Both the position numbers and the translations under genes were made by a program. A stretch of DNA of 64,000 bases from contig OW818645.1 in the NCBI GenBank assembly GCA_942492835.1, positions 1,364,001-1,428,000 of the forward strand. The letters run 5' to 3'. Shown here piece after piece: positions 8,543 through 16,488 of this stretch (position 1 is the stretch's first letter; each line of letters opens with the position of its first letter). Source of the DNA: GWB2-37-7 sp942492835 (GTDB taxonomy: Bacteria; Bacillota; Clostridia; Lutisporales; Lutisporaceae). A model generated the notes under the pieces. The model had not been told where the DNA came from and searched no databases. It saw nothing but the letters and a program-made list of their open reading frames with translations.

Positions 8543-9376
8543 TTATTTATTCCTGCTAAACAAGTTTCTTATGGCAGTGTCTGTCGTACTAATATTGCTT
8601 CCTATTTCCTTAAAGGTATATTTTAACTCGACTGCTACTTTTATATATTTGAGTTTATATTGTGTTAAGCTTCTTTTCCGTGATCCATTTTTTATCTCTA
8701 CGAAGCCCTCATCATCCACTCCTGTTTCAATCAAGATTTCATGCAGTCTTTTTCTCTGTTCTACCTTTTTCCTTGCCTTACACATTACAACATATGCTTC
8801 ATCACCTATGGCAGTTTTGCTGTCATAATCCTCATTTTCTTTTTCATCCATATATGCACTATACTGCTTCAATGCTTTCGCTCTATCCTCTGATAGCATT
8901 TTAAGAGGTACATCTATATTTATAAAGCTGCTTGCATTGCTTCTGTAGTACCAATCACTACTCCATCTGTATTCCTCTACCTTTGAACTCATAAATGCTA
9001 ATACAGGGTTTTGATGTATGTACCTAATCAGAGATAGCAAATATCTTTCATCTTGTACTAAAACCGCTTTGTACCTTCCTTGAAAAGCATGCCCTACCCT
9101 ATTATATTTAACATTATAGTACTTACTATATTTATTGTTTATCTGATGCATTAGTTTTTGCAGAGGAGTTTCAAAGACCTGTATTATAAAATGGTAATGG
9201 TTATCCATTAATACATAAGCAAATATATTGAACTCTAACCCCTTCTTAAGCTCTTTTACTTACTTTAAGAAGTATTCCTTGTCTATGTTATCCTTGAAAA
9301 TACACTCCTTATTGTTTCCTCTTGCTATTACATGATATATTCCACCCTTATACTCTTCTCTCCAAGGTCTTCCCAT
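8543..9376 (-). pseudogene. REP-associated Y1 tyrosine transposase, interrupted by a stop codon
   Basis: From an ATG at 9376 the minus frame reads GGIYHVIARGNNKECIFKD and later FAYVLMDNHYHFIIQ, with the HxH of the HUH/Y1 fold and downstream RVGHAFQGRYKAVL and LLSLIRYIHQNPV typical of RAYT-family transposases. One in-frame TAA at 9260-9262 separates the first 38 codons from the rest; no other lesion is seen. The remainder reads through to TAA at 8543 and includes a C-terminal helical DNA-binding region. If translated from internal starts the product would lack the first strand of the fold. The element lies in the guaA-bounded block next to a GGTGCC palindrome. It is most likely inactive. Confidence 0.85.
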
Positions 9377-9401
9377 ACATATTTCTTGCTAAATATCAGA
9401 T

Positions 9402-10403
9402 TTATTTAATGACTTGTTCAACTTTTCTATACTTCTGCTTACTACTATTTGGCTTATCAGGTATTGTCATCTCAATATACCCCAATTCTAAAGCAGGCAA
9501 TAAATAATTATCTCTAAATGATGGTCTATGTTTTAGTCCTATTAACTCCATCAGTTCCTTGGTTGAATATTCTTTATCACCAATGATATCAAGCAACTTC
9601 CTGACTTGCTCGGTCACTTGTTCGGTCACTTGTTCGGTATCTGCTATTTCACATAATGCATCATAAACAGCTGTTAGCAAAAACTCAACGAATTTTCCCG
9701 AATCTGCACTATAGTCACATTCTCCAAGAACTTTATAATATTCTTCCTGTCGTTCCCTGATTAATGTTTCAATTGGTAGCCATCCAAATAAGGACTTCCA
9801 TTTATAAAGCAATAAAGTTTGCCACATTCGCCCCATTCTTCCATTACCATCAGCAAATGGATGAATAAATTCAAATTCATAATGAAACACACAACTTTTT
9901 ATTAATGGATGAACTTCTGCTTTTTTTGCCCAATCTACCAATTTTTTGATCAAATGTGGTACCTGATTTGCCGGAGGCGCCATATGAACCAGCTGCTTCC
10001 CTGCAAAGACTCCTACGCCACCACTTCGTAACGTTCCAGCTTCCTTTGTCAGCTCATTCATTAATACTTTATGGGCTAACAGCATGTCTTTTACAGAATA
10101 TGGATTTAGCTCTAAAAGTCTGTTATATGCTTCAAATGCATTCTTTACTTCGCATATTTCATCTGGTGCTCCAAGAATTCGCTTGCCGTTGATGATGTCG
10201 GTAACCTGATCCAATGATAAAGAATTATTTTCTATAGCTAAAGAGGCATGAATTGTACGGATACGATTATCCCTTCTAAGCCTTGGATTATTGCTCATGT
10301 TATCATTTATCGTGATTTTGGTTATTATTTCAGTAATAGCAGAAATTAAATTTACTGTTTTATCTGTTATTGTATATGGTGGAACATAACCTTTTTCGCT
10401 CAT
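9402..10403 (-). CDS. Fic-domain AMP-transferase with winged-helix tail
   Basis: The 333-residue protein has the canonical Fic motif HPFADGNGRMGR (residues 181-192), so it should transfer AMP from ATP to a protein hydroxyl. SLAIEN (54-59) fits the inhibitory (S/T)xxxE(G/N) helix placed before the Fic core, that is a class II self-inhibited Fic. A linker of three TEQV repeats (about 255-266; twelve-base unit three times at 9604-9639) leads to a winged-helix region STKELMELIGLKHRPSFRDNYL. The ATG has GAGGA five bases upstream; the GTG four codons earlier overlaps that site. No antitoxin gene lies beside it, in line with an inhibitory motif in cis. A palindrome overlaps the promoter, so it may regulate itself. 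Confidence 0.9.
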   Translation of the reverse strand: MSEKGYVPPYTITDKTVNLISAITEIITKITINDNMSNNPRLRRDNRIRTIHASLAIENNSLSLDQVTDIINGKRILGAPDEICEVKNAFEAYNRLLELNPYSVKDMLLAHKVLMNELTKEAGTLRSGGVGVFAGKQLVHMAPPANQVPHLIKKLVDWAKKAEVHPLIKSCVFHYEFEFIHPFADGNGRMGRMWQTLLLYKWKSLFGWLPIETLIRERQEEYYKVLGECDYSADSGKFVEFLLTAVYDALCEIADTEQVTEQVTEQVRKLLDIIGDKEYSTKELMELIGLKHRPSFRDNYLLPALELGYIEMTIPDKPNSSKQKYRKVEQVIK

Positions 10404-10464
10404 ATTTTTCCTCACTCAGTGCTGAATTTTGCACTTTTTAAATTAACGCATATATTTTTATCAC

Positions 10465-10487
10465 TTGTACATAATTATACCGTACAA
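10465..10487 (-). promoter_or_regulatory. Palindromic operator over the fic -10 region
   Basis: TTGTAC (10465-10470) and GTACAA (10482-10487) form an inverted repeat with an 11-base spacer that contains TATAAT on the minus strand (10474-10479). It lies about 60 bases before the fic start, a position for repression, perhaps by the winged helix of Fic. The rest of 10488-10955 holds no gene that I can support. Confidence 0.4.
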
Positions 10488-10957
10488 GATTTGATAATAC
10501 TACTACTTTTTCCCTTTTGTTTTACTCTCATAGCAAAAATCCTGCACCTAACTATACAGTTACATGTCAACATATTTTATTAGATTCTTTCCTAGCAACC
10601 TATGCCACTTTATCAACGCCTGCTCTTTTATCCAAAGTTTTGCTTCCAATTCTTCACATTTGAATTTCGATCAAGTTAAAAGTTTTGTCATAAACTGTAC
10701 TTCTTTATTGAAAGTGCATATGGAATTTTGGGGAGCAAAGTAATGTTTTATCAGTGATCTGCTTTTCTTCTGTCATAACGAATAAAAGAGGATAAAAAAT
10801 ACCCTTTATTCCTTAATACTGTACACCTAACTTTTCTAATAATGATTTTTCGCTCATAGCTTATACTTTCTTTCCAAAGAATTGATGGTAATCAAGATTG
10901 CAATACCAGATACTTTGCAATGTTGCGCTCTTAACCCCAAATAATTTAATCATTGCC

Positions 10958-11011
10958 AAAGAAAGAGCCTCAAGAACTGCGTAAATACGCCATTCTTGAG
11001 GCTCTTTCTTT
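10958..11011 (-). terminator. Terminator of guaA
   Basis: A long near-perfect stem (AAAGAAAGAGCCTCAAGAA against its complement, ending TTCTTGAGGCTCTTTCTTT) directly follows the guaA stop codon on the minus strand. It differs completely from the terminator behind the guaA remnant at 4508. Confidence 0.9.
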
Positions 11012-11012
11012 A

Positions 11013-12545
11013 TTATTCCCACTCGATAGTTGCTGGTGGTTTACTGGTTACATCATAAACTATTCTGTTAACATGCTCCACTTCGTTTACTATTCTGTTT
11101 GATATTTTCTCCAAAATATCATATGGGATGCGTGCCCAATCGGCTGTCATAGCATCTGAGCTGGTTACAGCACGAATTGCTATAGTATGTGAGTAAGTGC
11201 GTTCATCTCCCATTACCCCTACGCTTCTAATGTTCGGAAGTACCGTAAAGTACTGCCATATGCTTCTATCAAGTCCCGCTTTTGCTATTTCTTCTCGTAG
11301 TATTGCATCTGAATCCTTTACTATTGTAAGCTTTTCTTCAGTTATTTCACCAAGTACTCTGATTCCAAGTCCTGGACCTGGGAAGGGTTGTCTCCAAATA
11401 AGATCCGCTGGTATACCAAGATCAAGTCCGACCTGTCTTACCTCATCCTTAAACAATGTATTTAAAGGTTCAATTAACTTGAACTTCATGTCCTCTGGCA
11501 GTCCTCCCACATTATGGTGAGACTTTATGGTAGCTGCAGTTTTAGTACCGCTCTCTATGATATCTGGGTAAATTGTACCCTGTACTAGATAATCAATGTC
11601 TCCTAGCTTGTTAGCTTCCTCTTCAAATACTCTTATGAATTCTTCGCCTATTATCTTTCTCTTTTTCTCTGGTTCTGCCACTCCCGCAAGTTTACCTAAA
11701 AATCTTTCCTCTGCATTTACCCTTATTAAATTCATAGCAAATTGCTTTCTGAATATGTTTTCAACCTGATCGCCTTCATCCTTACGAAGCAGTCCATGAT
11801 CAACAAATATACAGGTAAGCTGGTTTCCCACTGCTCTATGTACCAGTACAGCAGCTACAGAGGAGTCTACTCCTCCGCTTAAGGCACATAATATCTTTTT
11901 ACTGCCAACCTTCTCTTTTATCTCAGCAAGTTTCTCATCTATAAAGCTATCCATGGTCCAATTGCCTTTTAGTCCACATACCTCATATAAAAAGTTGTTA
12001 ATTATTGATTTCCCATGTTGTGTATGCTCTACTTCAGGATGGAACTGTACCCCATAAAGCTTCTTTACCTTATTTCCCATAGCCGCTACAGGACAGGTTT
12101 CAGTGGTTCCCAATATCTCAAAGCCTTCAGGCACTTCACTTACATATATTGTATGGCTCATCCAACAAATGCTCTTATTTGGTACATCCTTAAAGATATC
12201 TGATGGCTTAACATTCATCTCTGCTTTACCATATTCTCTTTTATCTGCTCTTGCTACATTGCCGCCCAGAATATAGGACATTAGCTGTGCGCCATAGCAT
12301 ATACCAAGTATCGGGATATTTAGCTCAAATATATCCTTGTCGCACTTTGGTGCTCCTTCTTCATATACACTTGCAGGACCGCCAGTAAAAATTATACCCT
12401 TTGGATTCTTACTCCTTATTTGCTCTATAGTTATATCATAAGGTACTACCTCACAGTATACCTTTGCCTCTCTTACTCTTCTCGCTATTAGCTGATTGTA
12501 CTGACCACCAAAATCCAAAATCAGTACTAATTCCTTATCATCCAT
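11013..12545 (-). CDS. guaA: GMP synthase (glutamine-hydrolysing)
   Basis: The enzyme aminates XMP to GMP using glutamine and ATP. The 510 residues show a class I glutamine amidotransferase domain with the nucleophile in GICYGAQ (Cys83) and the His-Glu pair in FHPEVEH, then an ATP pyrophosphatase domain with the PP-loop ALSGGVDSSV, and the C-terminal dimerisation domain ending TSKPPATIEWE. Length is normal. AAGGAG lies before the ATG. It follows guaB by 23 bases on the same strand, so the pair is cotranscribed behind the guanine riboswitch. Its 3' end is repeated in diverged form at 4542-4632, marking it as the probable attachment site of the accessory block downstream. Confidence 0.98.
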   Translation of the reverse strand: MDDKELVLILDFGGQYNQLIARRVREAKVYCEVVPYDITIEQIRSKNPKGIIFTGGPASVYEEGAPKCDKDIFELNIPILGICYGAQLMSYILGGNVARADKREYGKAEMNVKPSDIFKDVPNKSICWMSHTIYVSEVPEGFEILGTTETCPVAAMGNKVKKLYGVQFHPEVEHTQHGKSIINNFLYEVCGLKGNWTMDSFIDEKLAEIKEKVGSKKILCALSGGVDSSVAAVLVHRAVGNQLTCIFVDHGLLRKDEGDQVENIFRKQFAMNLIRVNAEERFLGKLAGVAEPEKKRKIIGEEFIRVFEEEANKLGDIDYLVQGTIYPDIIESGTKTAATIKSHHNVGGLPEDMKFKLIEPLNTLFKDEVRQVGLDLGIPADLIWRQPFPGPGLGIRVLGEITEEKLTIVKDSDAILREEIAKAGLDRSIWQYFTVLPNIRSVGVMGDERTYSHTIAIRAVTSSDAMTADWARIPYDILEKISNRIVNEVEHVNRIVYDVTSKPPATIEWE

Positions 12546-12568
12546 CTATATTCTCCTTATTCCTCAAA

Positions 12569-14020
12569 TTACAGACTGTAATTTGGAGATTCTTTAGTTA
12601 TTTGAATGTCATGGGGATGACTTTCTCTTAGTCCAGCTGCAGTAATTCTTATAAATTGACCATTCTTTTTTAAGTCATCTATAGTTTTTGTACCACAGTA
12701 GCCCATACCTGCACGAAGTCCACCAATAAGCTGATAAATAGTTTCTGACAGTGCACCCTTAAATGGTACTCTTCCTTCTACACCCTCTGGTACCAGCTTT
12801 TTAGCATCTTCTTGAAAGTATCTATCTCTGCTGCCATTTGACATAGCTGCTAGGGAACCCATACCTCTATATACCTTATAGCTTCTGCCTTGATATATTT
12901 CTGTATCTCCAGGGCTTTCTTCCGTACCTGCAAAAAGACTTCCTATCATTATTACACTAGCACCTGCAGCGATTGCTTTTGGTAAATCTCCACTGTATTT
13001 TACGCCACCATCAGCTATTACTGGCACTCCATGTTTGTTAGCTTCTAGCGCACAGTCATAAACTGCTGTAATTTGTGGAACTCCAATTCCTGTTACTACT
13101 CTAGTTGTACAAATTGAACCAGGTCCTATACCAACCTTTATCGCATCCGCTCCTGCTTCTATAAGTGCTTTTGTTGCTTCAGCAGTTGCTACATTTCCTG
13201 CAATAATCTGTAAGTCAGGATAATTTATCTTTATTTTCTTTACCGTATCCATTACACCCATAGAATGTCCATGGGCGGTATCTAAAACAATAACGTCAAC
13301 CTTTGCTGCCACTAATGCAGCAACTCTATCCATTACGTCAGCAGTAACACCTACCGCTGCACCAGCTAATAGTCTACCACCTGAATCCTTAGCAGAATGT
13401 GGGTATTGAATTGTCTTTTCGATATCCTTTATAGTAATAAGTCCTTTTAAATAGCCCTGCTCATCTACCAAGGGAAGCTTTTCTATCTTATGCTTTTTAA
13501 GTACTTCCTCTGCTTGTGCTACACTTGTTCCCACAGGTGCTATTACGAGGTTTTCTTTAGTCATAACTTCATCTATTTTTCTAGAAAAGTCAGTCTCAAA
13601 CCTTAAATCACGGTTTGTCAGTATGCCTACTAGCTTGCCTTTTTTATCTGTTATAGGTACTCCGGATATCTTATATCTCTCCATTAAATCCATGGCATCA
13701 GATATAATATTATCAGGTGAAAGATAGAAAGGATCAACTATGACTCCATGCTCAGATCTTTTTACCTTATCTACTTCTATAGCTTGTTTCTCTATGGACA
13801 TATTCTTGTGAATTATACCTATTCCGCCTTCTCTGGCAATGGCTATAGCAAGTCTAGCTTCTGTAACAGTATCCATTCCAGCTGACATAAGAGGTATATT
13901 AAGCTTTATCTTTCTAGTAAGATATGTACTTACATCAGTGTCTTTAGGCAACACCTCTGATTTCGCAGGTATTAAAAGTACATCATCAAAGGTAAGTCCT
14001 TCCTTTAAAAATTTTTCCAT
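12569..14020 (-). CDS. guaB: IMP dehydrogenase
   Basis: This 483-residue enzyme oxidises IMP to XMP with NAD+, the committed step of GMP synthesis. The barrel begins LTFDDVLLIPAKSEVLP; two CBS domains are inserted at about residues 95-205 (YKISGVPITDKKGKLVGILT and KLPLVDEQGYLKGLIT); the catalytic loop GPGSICTTRVVTG holds the cysteine that attacks IMP, and the flap YRGMGSLAAM with the later RVPFKG follows. The start has GAGGAGG upstream. It is the first gene of guaBA and is preceded by a roughly 340-base leader with a guanine aptamer and terminator, so excess guanine should stop transcription before the gene. Confidence 0.98.
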   Translation of the reverse strand: MEKFLKEGLTFDDVLLIPAKSEVLPKDTDVSTYLTRKIKLNIPLMSAGMDTVTEARLAIAIAREGGIGIIHKNMSIEKQAIEVDKVKRSEHGVIVDPFYLSPDNIISDAMDLMERYKISGVPITDKKGKLVGILTNRDLRFETDFSRKIDEVMTKENLVIAPVGTSVAQAEEVLKKHKIEKLPLVDEQGYLKGLITIKDIEKTIQYPHSAKDSGGRLLAGAAVGVTADVMDRVAALVAAKVDVIVLDTAHGHSMGVMDTVKKIKINYPDLQIIAGNVATAEATKALIEAGADAIKVGIGPGSICTTRVVTGIGVPQITAVYDCALEANKHGVPVIADGGVKYSGDLPKAIAAGASVIMIGSLFAGTEESPGDTEIYQGRSYKVYRGMGSLAAMSNGSRDRYFQEDAKKLVPEGVEGRVPFKGALSETIYQLIGGLRAGMGYCGTKTIDDLKKNGQFIRITAAGLRESHPHDIQITKESPNYSL

Positions 14021-14188
14021 TGTTTTTCCTCCTCTATAAAAATTAAAATTTATTAAAATAAAAAATAAATGATTTACAGTTTAAGTATATATACGTTAAT
14101 TTGTGCATTAATATAAAAAATAGTCATCTATATATATCGCACTAAACCATTTACATTTATAAAATAGTGAGATATATTTTTTACGTTT

Positions 14189-14247
14189 ATAGAATACATG
14201 AAAATAGATCATGTTTTTGTTACTAAGTAATTTGTGTATTCTATCTA
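14189..14247. repeat. Inverted repeat in the guaB leader, similar to one before the PilZ gene
   Basis: ATAGAATACA (14189-14198) and TGTATTCTAT (14235-14244) are perfect 10-base arms. The outer part TTTGTGTATTCTATCTA (14231-14247) recurs with one change at 46821-46837 upstream of the PilZ gene, both on the leader side of minus-strand genes. Role unknown. Confidence 0.45.
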
Positions 14248-14250
14248 AAC

Positions 14251-14280
14251 AAAAAGCAGCATAAGTGAATTACGCCGCTT
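14251..14280 (-). terminator. Riboswitch-controlled terminator upstream of guaB
   Basis: On the minus strand AGCGGCGTAA pairs with TTATGCTGCT (with G-T pairs) and runs into TTTTTG. It lies just after the purine aptamer and forms the expression platform. Confidence 0.85.
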
Positions 14281-14294
14281 GATAGCAATAAGTC

Positions 14295-14363
14295 ACTCAT
14301 AGTCGCACAATTATGGCTGTGCGGTAGAAACCTTCGAACCATTTCTTCGAATTTATATGAGTT
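14295..14363 (-). ncRNA. Guanine (purine) riboswitch aptamer
   Basis: The minus strand reads ACTCATATAAATTCG, then a P2 hairpin, GGTTTCTACC, a P3 hairpin closed by GCACAGCC and TTGTGC, then GACTATGAGT. P1 pairs ACTCATA with TATGAGT. The conserved core TTTCTACC and the P3/P1 junction GACTATG are those of the purine class; the C in GACTATG (position 74 by convention) predicts guanine rather than adenine. It is placed upstream of guaB, a known target of this class. Confidence 0.93.
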
Positions 14364-14476
14364 AATAAATTTAGTTATTGCTAATTAGTATATTTAATTG
14401 CATATAGTTTGTCAATGAGTTTTTATAATATACTTTTTTTATTTTTCTTACTTCCTGTAAATCATAATTATTATAT

Positions 14477-14962
14477 CTAAAATGTTAAAGCTTTATAGTA
14501 GAATATTACAACCATTATACTGCAAATAAAAACCTTTATAACATTACCTAGAAGATATCCTATGAATACAGCTATTCCTGACTTCACTGCGCTCTTCATT
14601 TTTTTACCATAGTATAACTCACCTAAAATTATACCTGTCAGCTGCCCAATTATCAACCCTGGCACGCTAAACAATATCATGCCAATAATTCCTACCACCA
14701 CACTGCCAATAATACCATATTTGGATGCACCATATTTTTTTGCTGTTATAAAGCTTGCCAAATAGTCTACTGCCGAAGCAAGACCAGCTAAAATAAGAAA
14801 TATGACTAGATATCCTATGGTAATTACCTGAAAATTAGTACTCCAGGCATAAATCAATATGCCTGCAAAAATCAGCCAGGTACCCGGTAATACTGGTAAA
14901 AATATGCCTACTAAGCCGATAATAATAAGTATTGTACTTATAATGAGATATAGTATATTGAT
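14477..14962 (-). CDS. DUF456 family membrane protein with apparent non-standard start
   Basis: DUF456 proteins are small, four-helix membrane proteins of unknown role. The frame covers the full family length only if it begins at ATC (14962): from there it reads INILYLIISTILIIIGLVG, then IFLPVLPGTWLIFAGIL, the conserved first half of the family, and continues through two Gly-rich helices to the TAA. The only usual start in the frame, a TTG at 14857, would drop this half. AAAGG lies about ten bases before the ATC, which is where an ATG would be expected. Upstream of it the frame hits a TGA without any ATG or GTG. So either translation starts at ATC or the gene has lost its start. It sits behind the MOSC gene terminator. 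Confidence 0.7.
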   Translation of the reverse strand: MNILYLIISTILIIIGLVGIFLPVLPGTWLIFAGILIYAWSTNFQVITIGYLVIFLILAGLASAVDYLASFITAKKYGASKYGIIGSVVVGIIGMILFSVPGLIIGQLTGIILGELYYGKKMKSAVKSGIAVFIGYLLGNVIKVFICSIMVVIFYYKALTF

Positions 14963-14984
14963 ACTATCACCGACCTTTAATAAA

Positions 14985-15031
14985 ATATAATAAACCTCTG
15001 TTTGATATTCTTGTCATTTTGCAGAGGTTTA
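14985..15031 (-). terminator. Terminator of the molybdopterin operon
   Basis: AAACCTCTG (14992-15000) and CAGAGGTTT (15023-15031) form a perfect stem with a 22-base loop. On the minus strand it follows the MOSC gene and runs into TATTATATTTTATT. Confidence 0.75.
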
Positions 15032-15042
15032 TACAATATAAC

Positions 15043-15480
15043 TTATTCAACTATACTAATTATATCTCCTGGTCTTATGGTTCCTTCCTTTAGAACCTTG
15101 GTGAATATTCCCTCAGTAGGCATAGCACAGGTTCCTATCTGTTGAAATATTGCACATTTGACATGACATTCCTTACCTATTTGTGTCACCTCATGTATGG
15201 TTTCTCCTATTTGAAGCTTAGTACCAACAGGCAGCTTCCAAAGCTCAAAGCCCTCAGTGGTAATATTTTCTGCAAATTTACCTGTGCATAGCCCTTCTAT
15301 ACCTAATGCCTTCATTTTATTTATACTTTCTATTCCGAGCAGACTTACTTGTCTATGCCAGTTTCCTGCATGAGCATCTCCTACTAAGCCGTGATCCACC
15401 TTGAAAACACCTTCTTCTATGGTTGTCTTTGGTACGCCTTTTTTCTCGCTGATATTAATTGCTATTACTTTACAATTCAT
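15043..15480 (-). CDS. MOSC domain protein
   Basis: The 145 residues form a stand-alone MOSC domain, the beta-barrel found at the C-terminus of Moco sulfurase and in YiiM-like proteins, thought to bind Mo/W-pterin or carry sulfur. Family features seen are DHGLVGDAHAGNWHRQVSLL near the N-terminus, GKFAENITTEG in the middle and IGKECHVKCAIF with the conserved cysteine at about residue 111. It is the last gene of the Moco/tungsten operon, 21 bases after moaA. In anaerobes such a gene is often annotated as a fused or single MogA/MOSC protein; no MogA domain is present here. Confidence 0.9.
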   Translation of the reverse strand: MNCKVIAINISEKKGVPKTTIEEGVFKVDHGLVGDAHAGNWHRQVSLLGIESINKMKALGIEGLCTGKFAENITTEGFELWKLPVGTKLQIGETIHEVTQIGKECHVKCAIFQQIGTCAMPTEGIFTKVLKEGTIRPGDIISIVE

Positions 15481-15501
15481 ATTTATTCCTCCAATTATAT
15501 T

Positions 15502-16464
15502 TTATCCGCCTATTCGATACATATCTCTCTTTATTGGATTACTACCCTTAGAATTTAAGCTATGCTGTACAGGCTTCTGATTAATAGCTTGAACTATAGT
15601 GTCTTGCAGATTGCCTTTGTTTCTTATGACATCTAATACATCAATTTCCTCGTCCGAGTGAAGACAAGGCTTAAGCTTTCCATCTGCAGTAAGCCTTATT
15701 CTGTTGCAGTTGCCACAGAAAGCATGACTTATAGGATTTATAAGTCCTACCTTTCCCATTGCTCCTGGCAGCTTATAATAAGTCGCAGGACTGCTAGGAT
15801 CATCGCTTGTCACCAGTGTAAGCTCCTTAGACCTATCAAGTATCACACTATTGGATACAAAGTTCTTTTTAGCCCAGATTGAGGCTTGTCCTAAGGGCAT
15901 TAACTCAATAAATCTTACCTCAATAGGACTTTTTATAGTAAGGTCTATAAAATCTTCTATTTCATCATCATTAAAGCCGCCTATAAGAACAGTGTTTAGC
16001 TTAATAGGTTTCATTCCAACCCTTTCTGCCGCTTTTATACCCCTCAAAACATCATCAAGCTTTCCACCTCTTGTGATGTAGGAATATTTCTCTTTATTTA
16101 AGGTATCTAGGCTTATATTTACTCTCTTAAGTCCTGCTTCCTTTAACTCTTTTGCATACCTTTCTAATAGTATGCCATTAGTAGTTAGTGCTAAATCCTT
16201 TATATTTTCAAGTTTTGATATTTTCTCAATAAGATTTGTGAGTCCGATTCTTACTAAAGGTTCTCCTCCTGTAATGCGCACCTTATTTACACCAAGCTCA
16301 GAGCATGACTTTACCACTTCAAATATTTCCTCTAGGGATAATATATCTTGATGCTCCTTCTTACAGATGCCTTCCTCTGGCATACAGTACATACAGCGAA
16401 GATTACATCGATCAGTAACTGAAATTCTTAGATAATTAATGTTTCTTCCTAAAGTATCCTTCAT
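15502..16464 (-). CDS. moaA: GTP 3',8-cyclase
   Basis: MoaA makes the first pterin intermediate of molybdenum/tungsten cofactor from GTP by radical SAM chemistry. The N-terminal cluster motif is CNLRCMYC, SAM contacts include ITGGEPLVR, and a second 4Fe-4S site near the C-terminus is HAFCGNCNRIRLTADGKLKPC. The protein ends in the conserved double glycine (YRIGG) that reaches into the active site. The start chosen, MKDTLGRNINYLRIS, matches the usual family beginning; a GTG and an ATG six and four codons earlier have a poorer ribosome site. The partner moaC is not in the window. It overlaps the promoterless gap after the MoeA-fusion gene and is cotranscribed. Confidence 0.96.
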   Translation of the reverse strand: MKDTLGRNINYLRISVTDRCNLRCMYCMPEEGICKKEHQDILSLEEIFEVVKSCSELGVNKVRITGGEPLVRIGLTNLIEKISKLENIKDLALTTNGILLERYAKELKEAGLKRVNISLDTLNKEKYSYITRGGKLDDVLRGIKAAERVGMKPIKLNTVLIGGFNDDEIEDFIDLTIKSPIEVRFIELMPLGQASIWAKKNFVSNSVILDRSKELTLVTSDDPSSPATYYKLPGAMGKVGLINPISHAFCGNCNRIRLTADGKLKPCLHSDEEIDVLDVIRNKGNLQDTIVQAINQKPVQHSLNSKGSNPIKRDMYRIGG

Positions 16465-16488
16465 TTTCCACACCATTCCCACTCTTTA

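Noticed and set aside
9604..9639. Three copies of a 12-base unit, as a possible slip repeat or CRISPR
   Set aside because: It codes for TEQV repeats in the Fic linker; the unit is a multiple of three, has no spacers and such linkers are common.
10488..10955. Lost integrase gene beside guaA
   Set aside because: An island at guaA should have one here, but no frame or recombinase motif could be read in this stretch.
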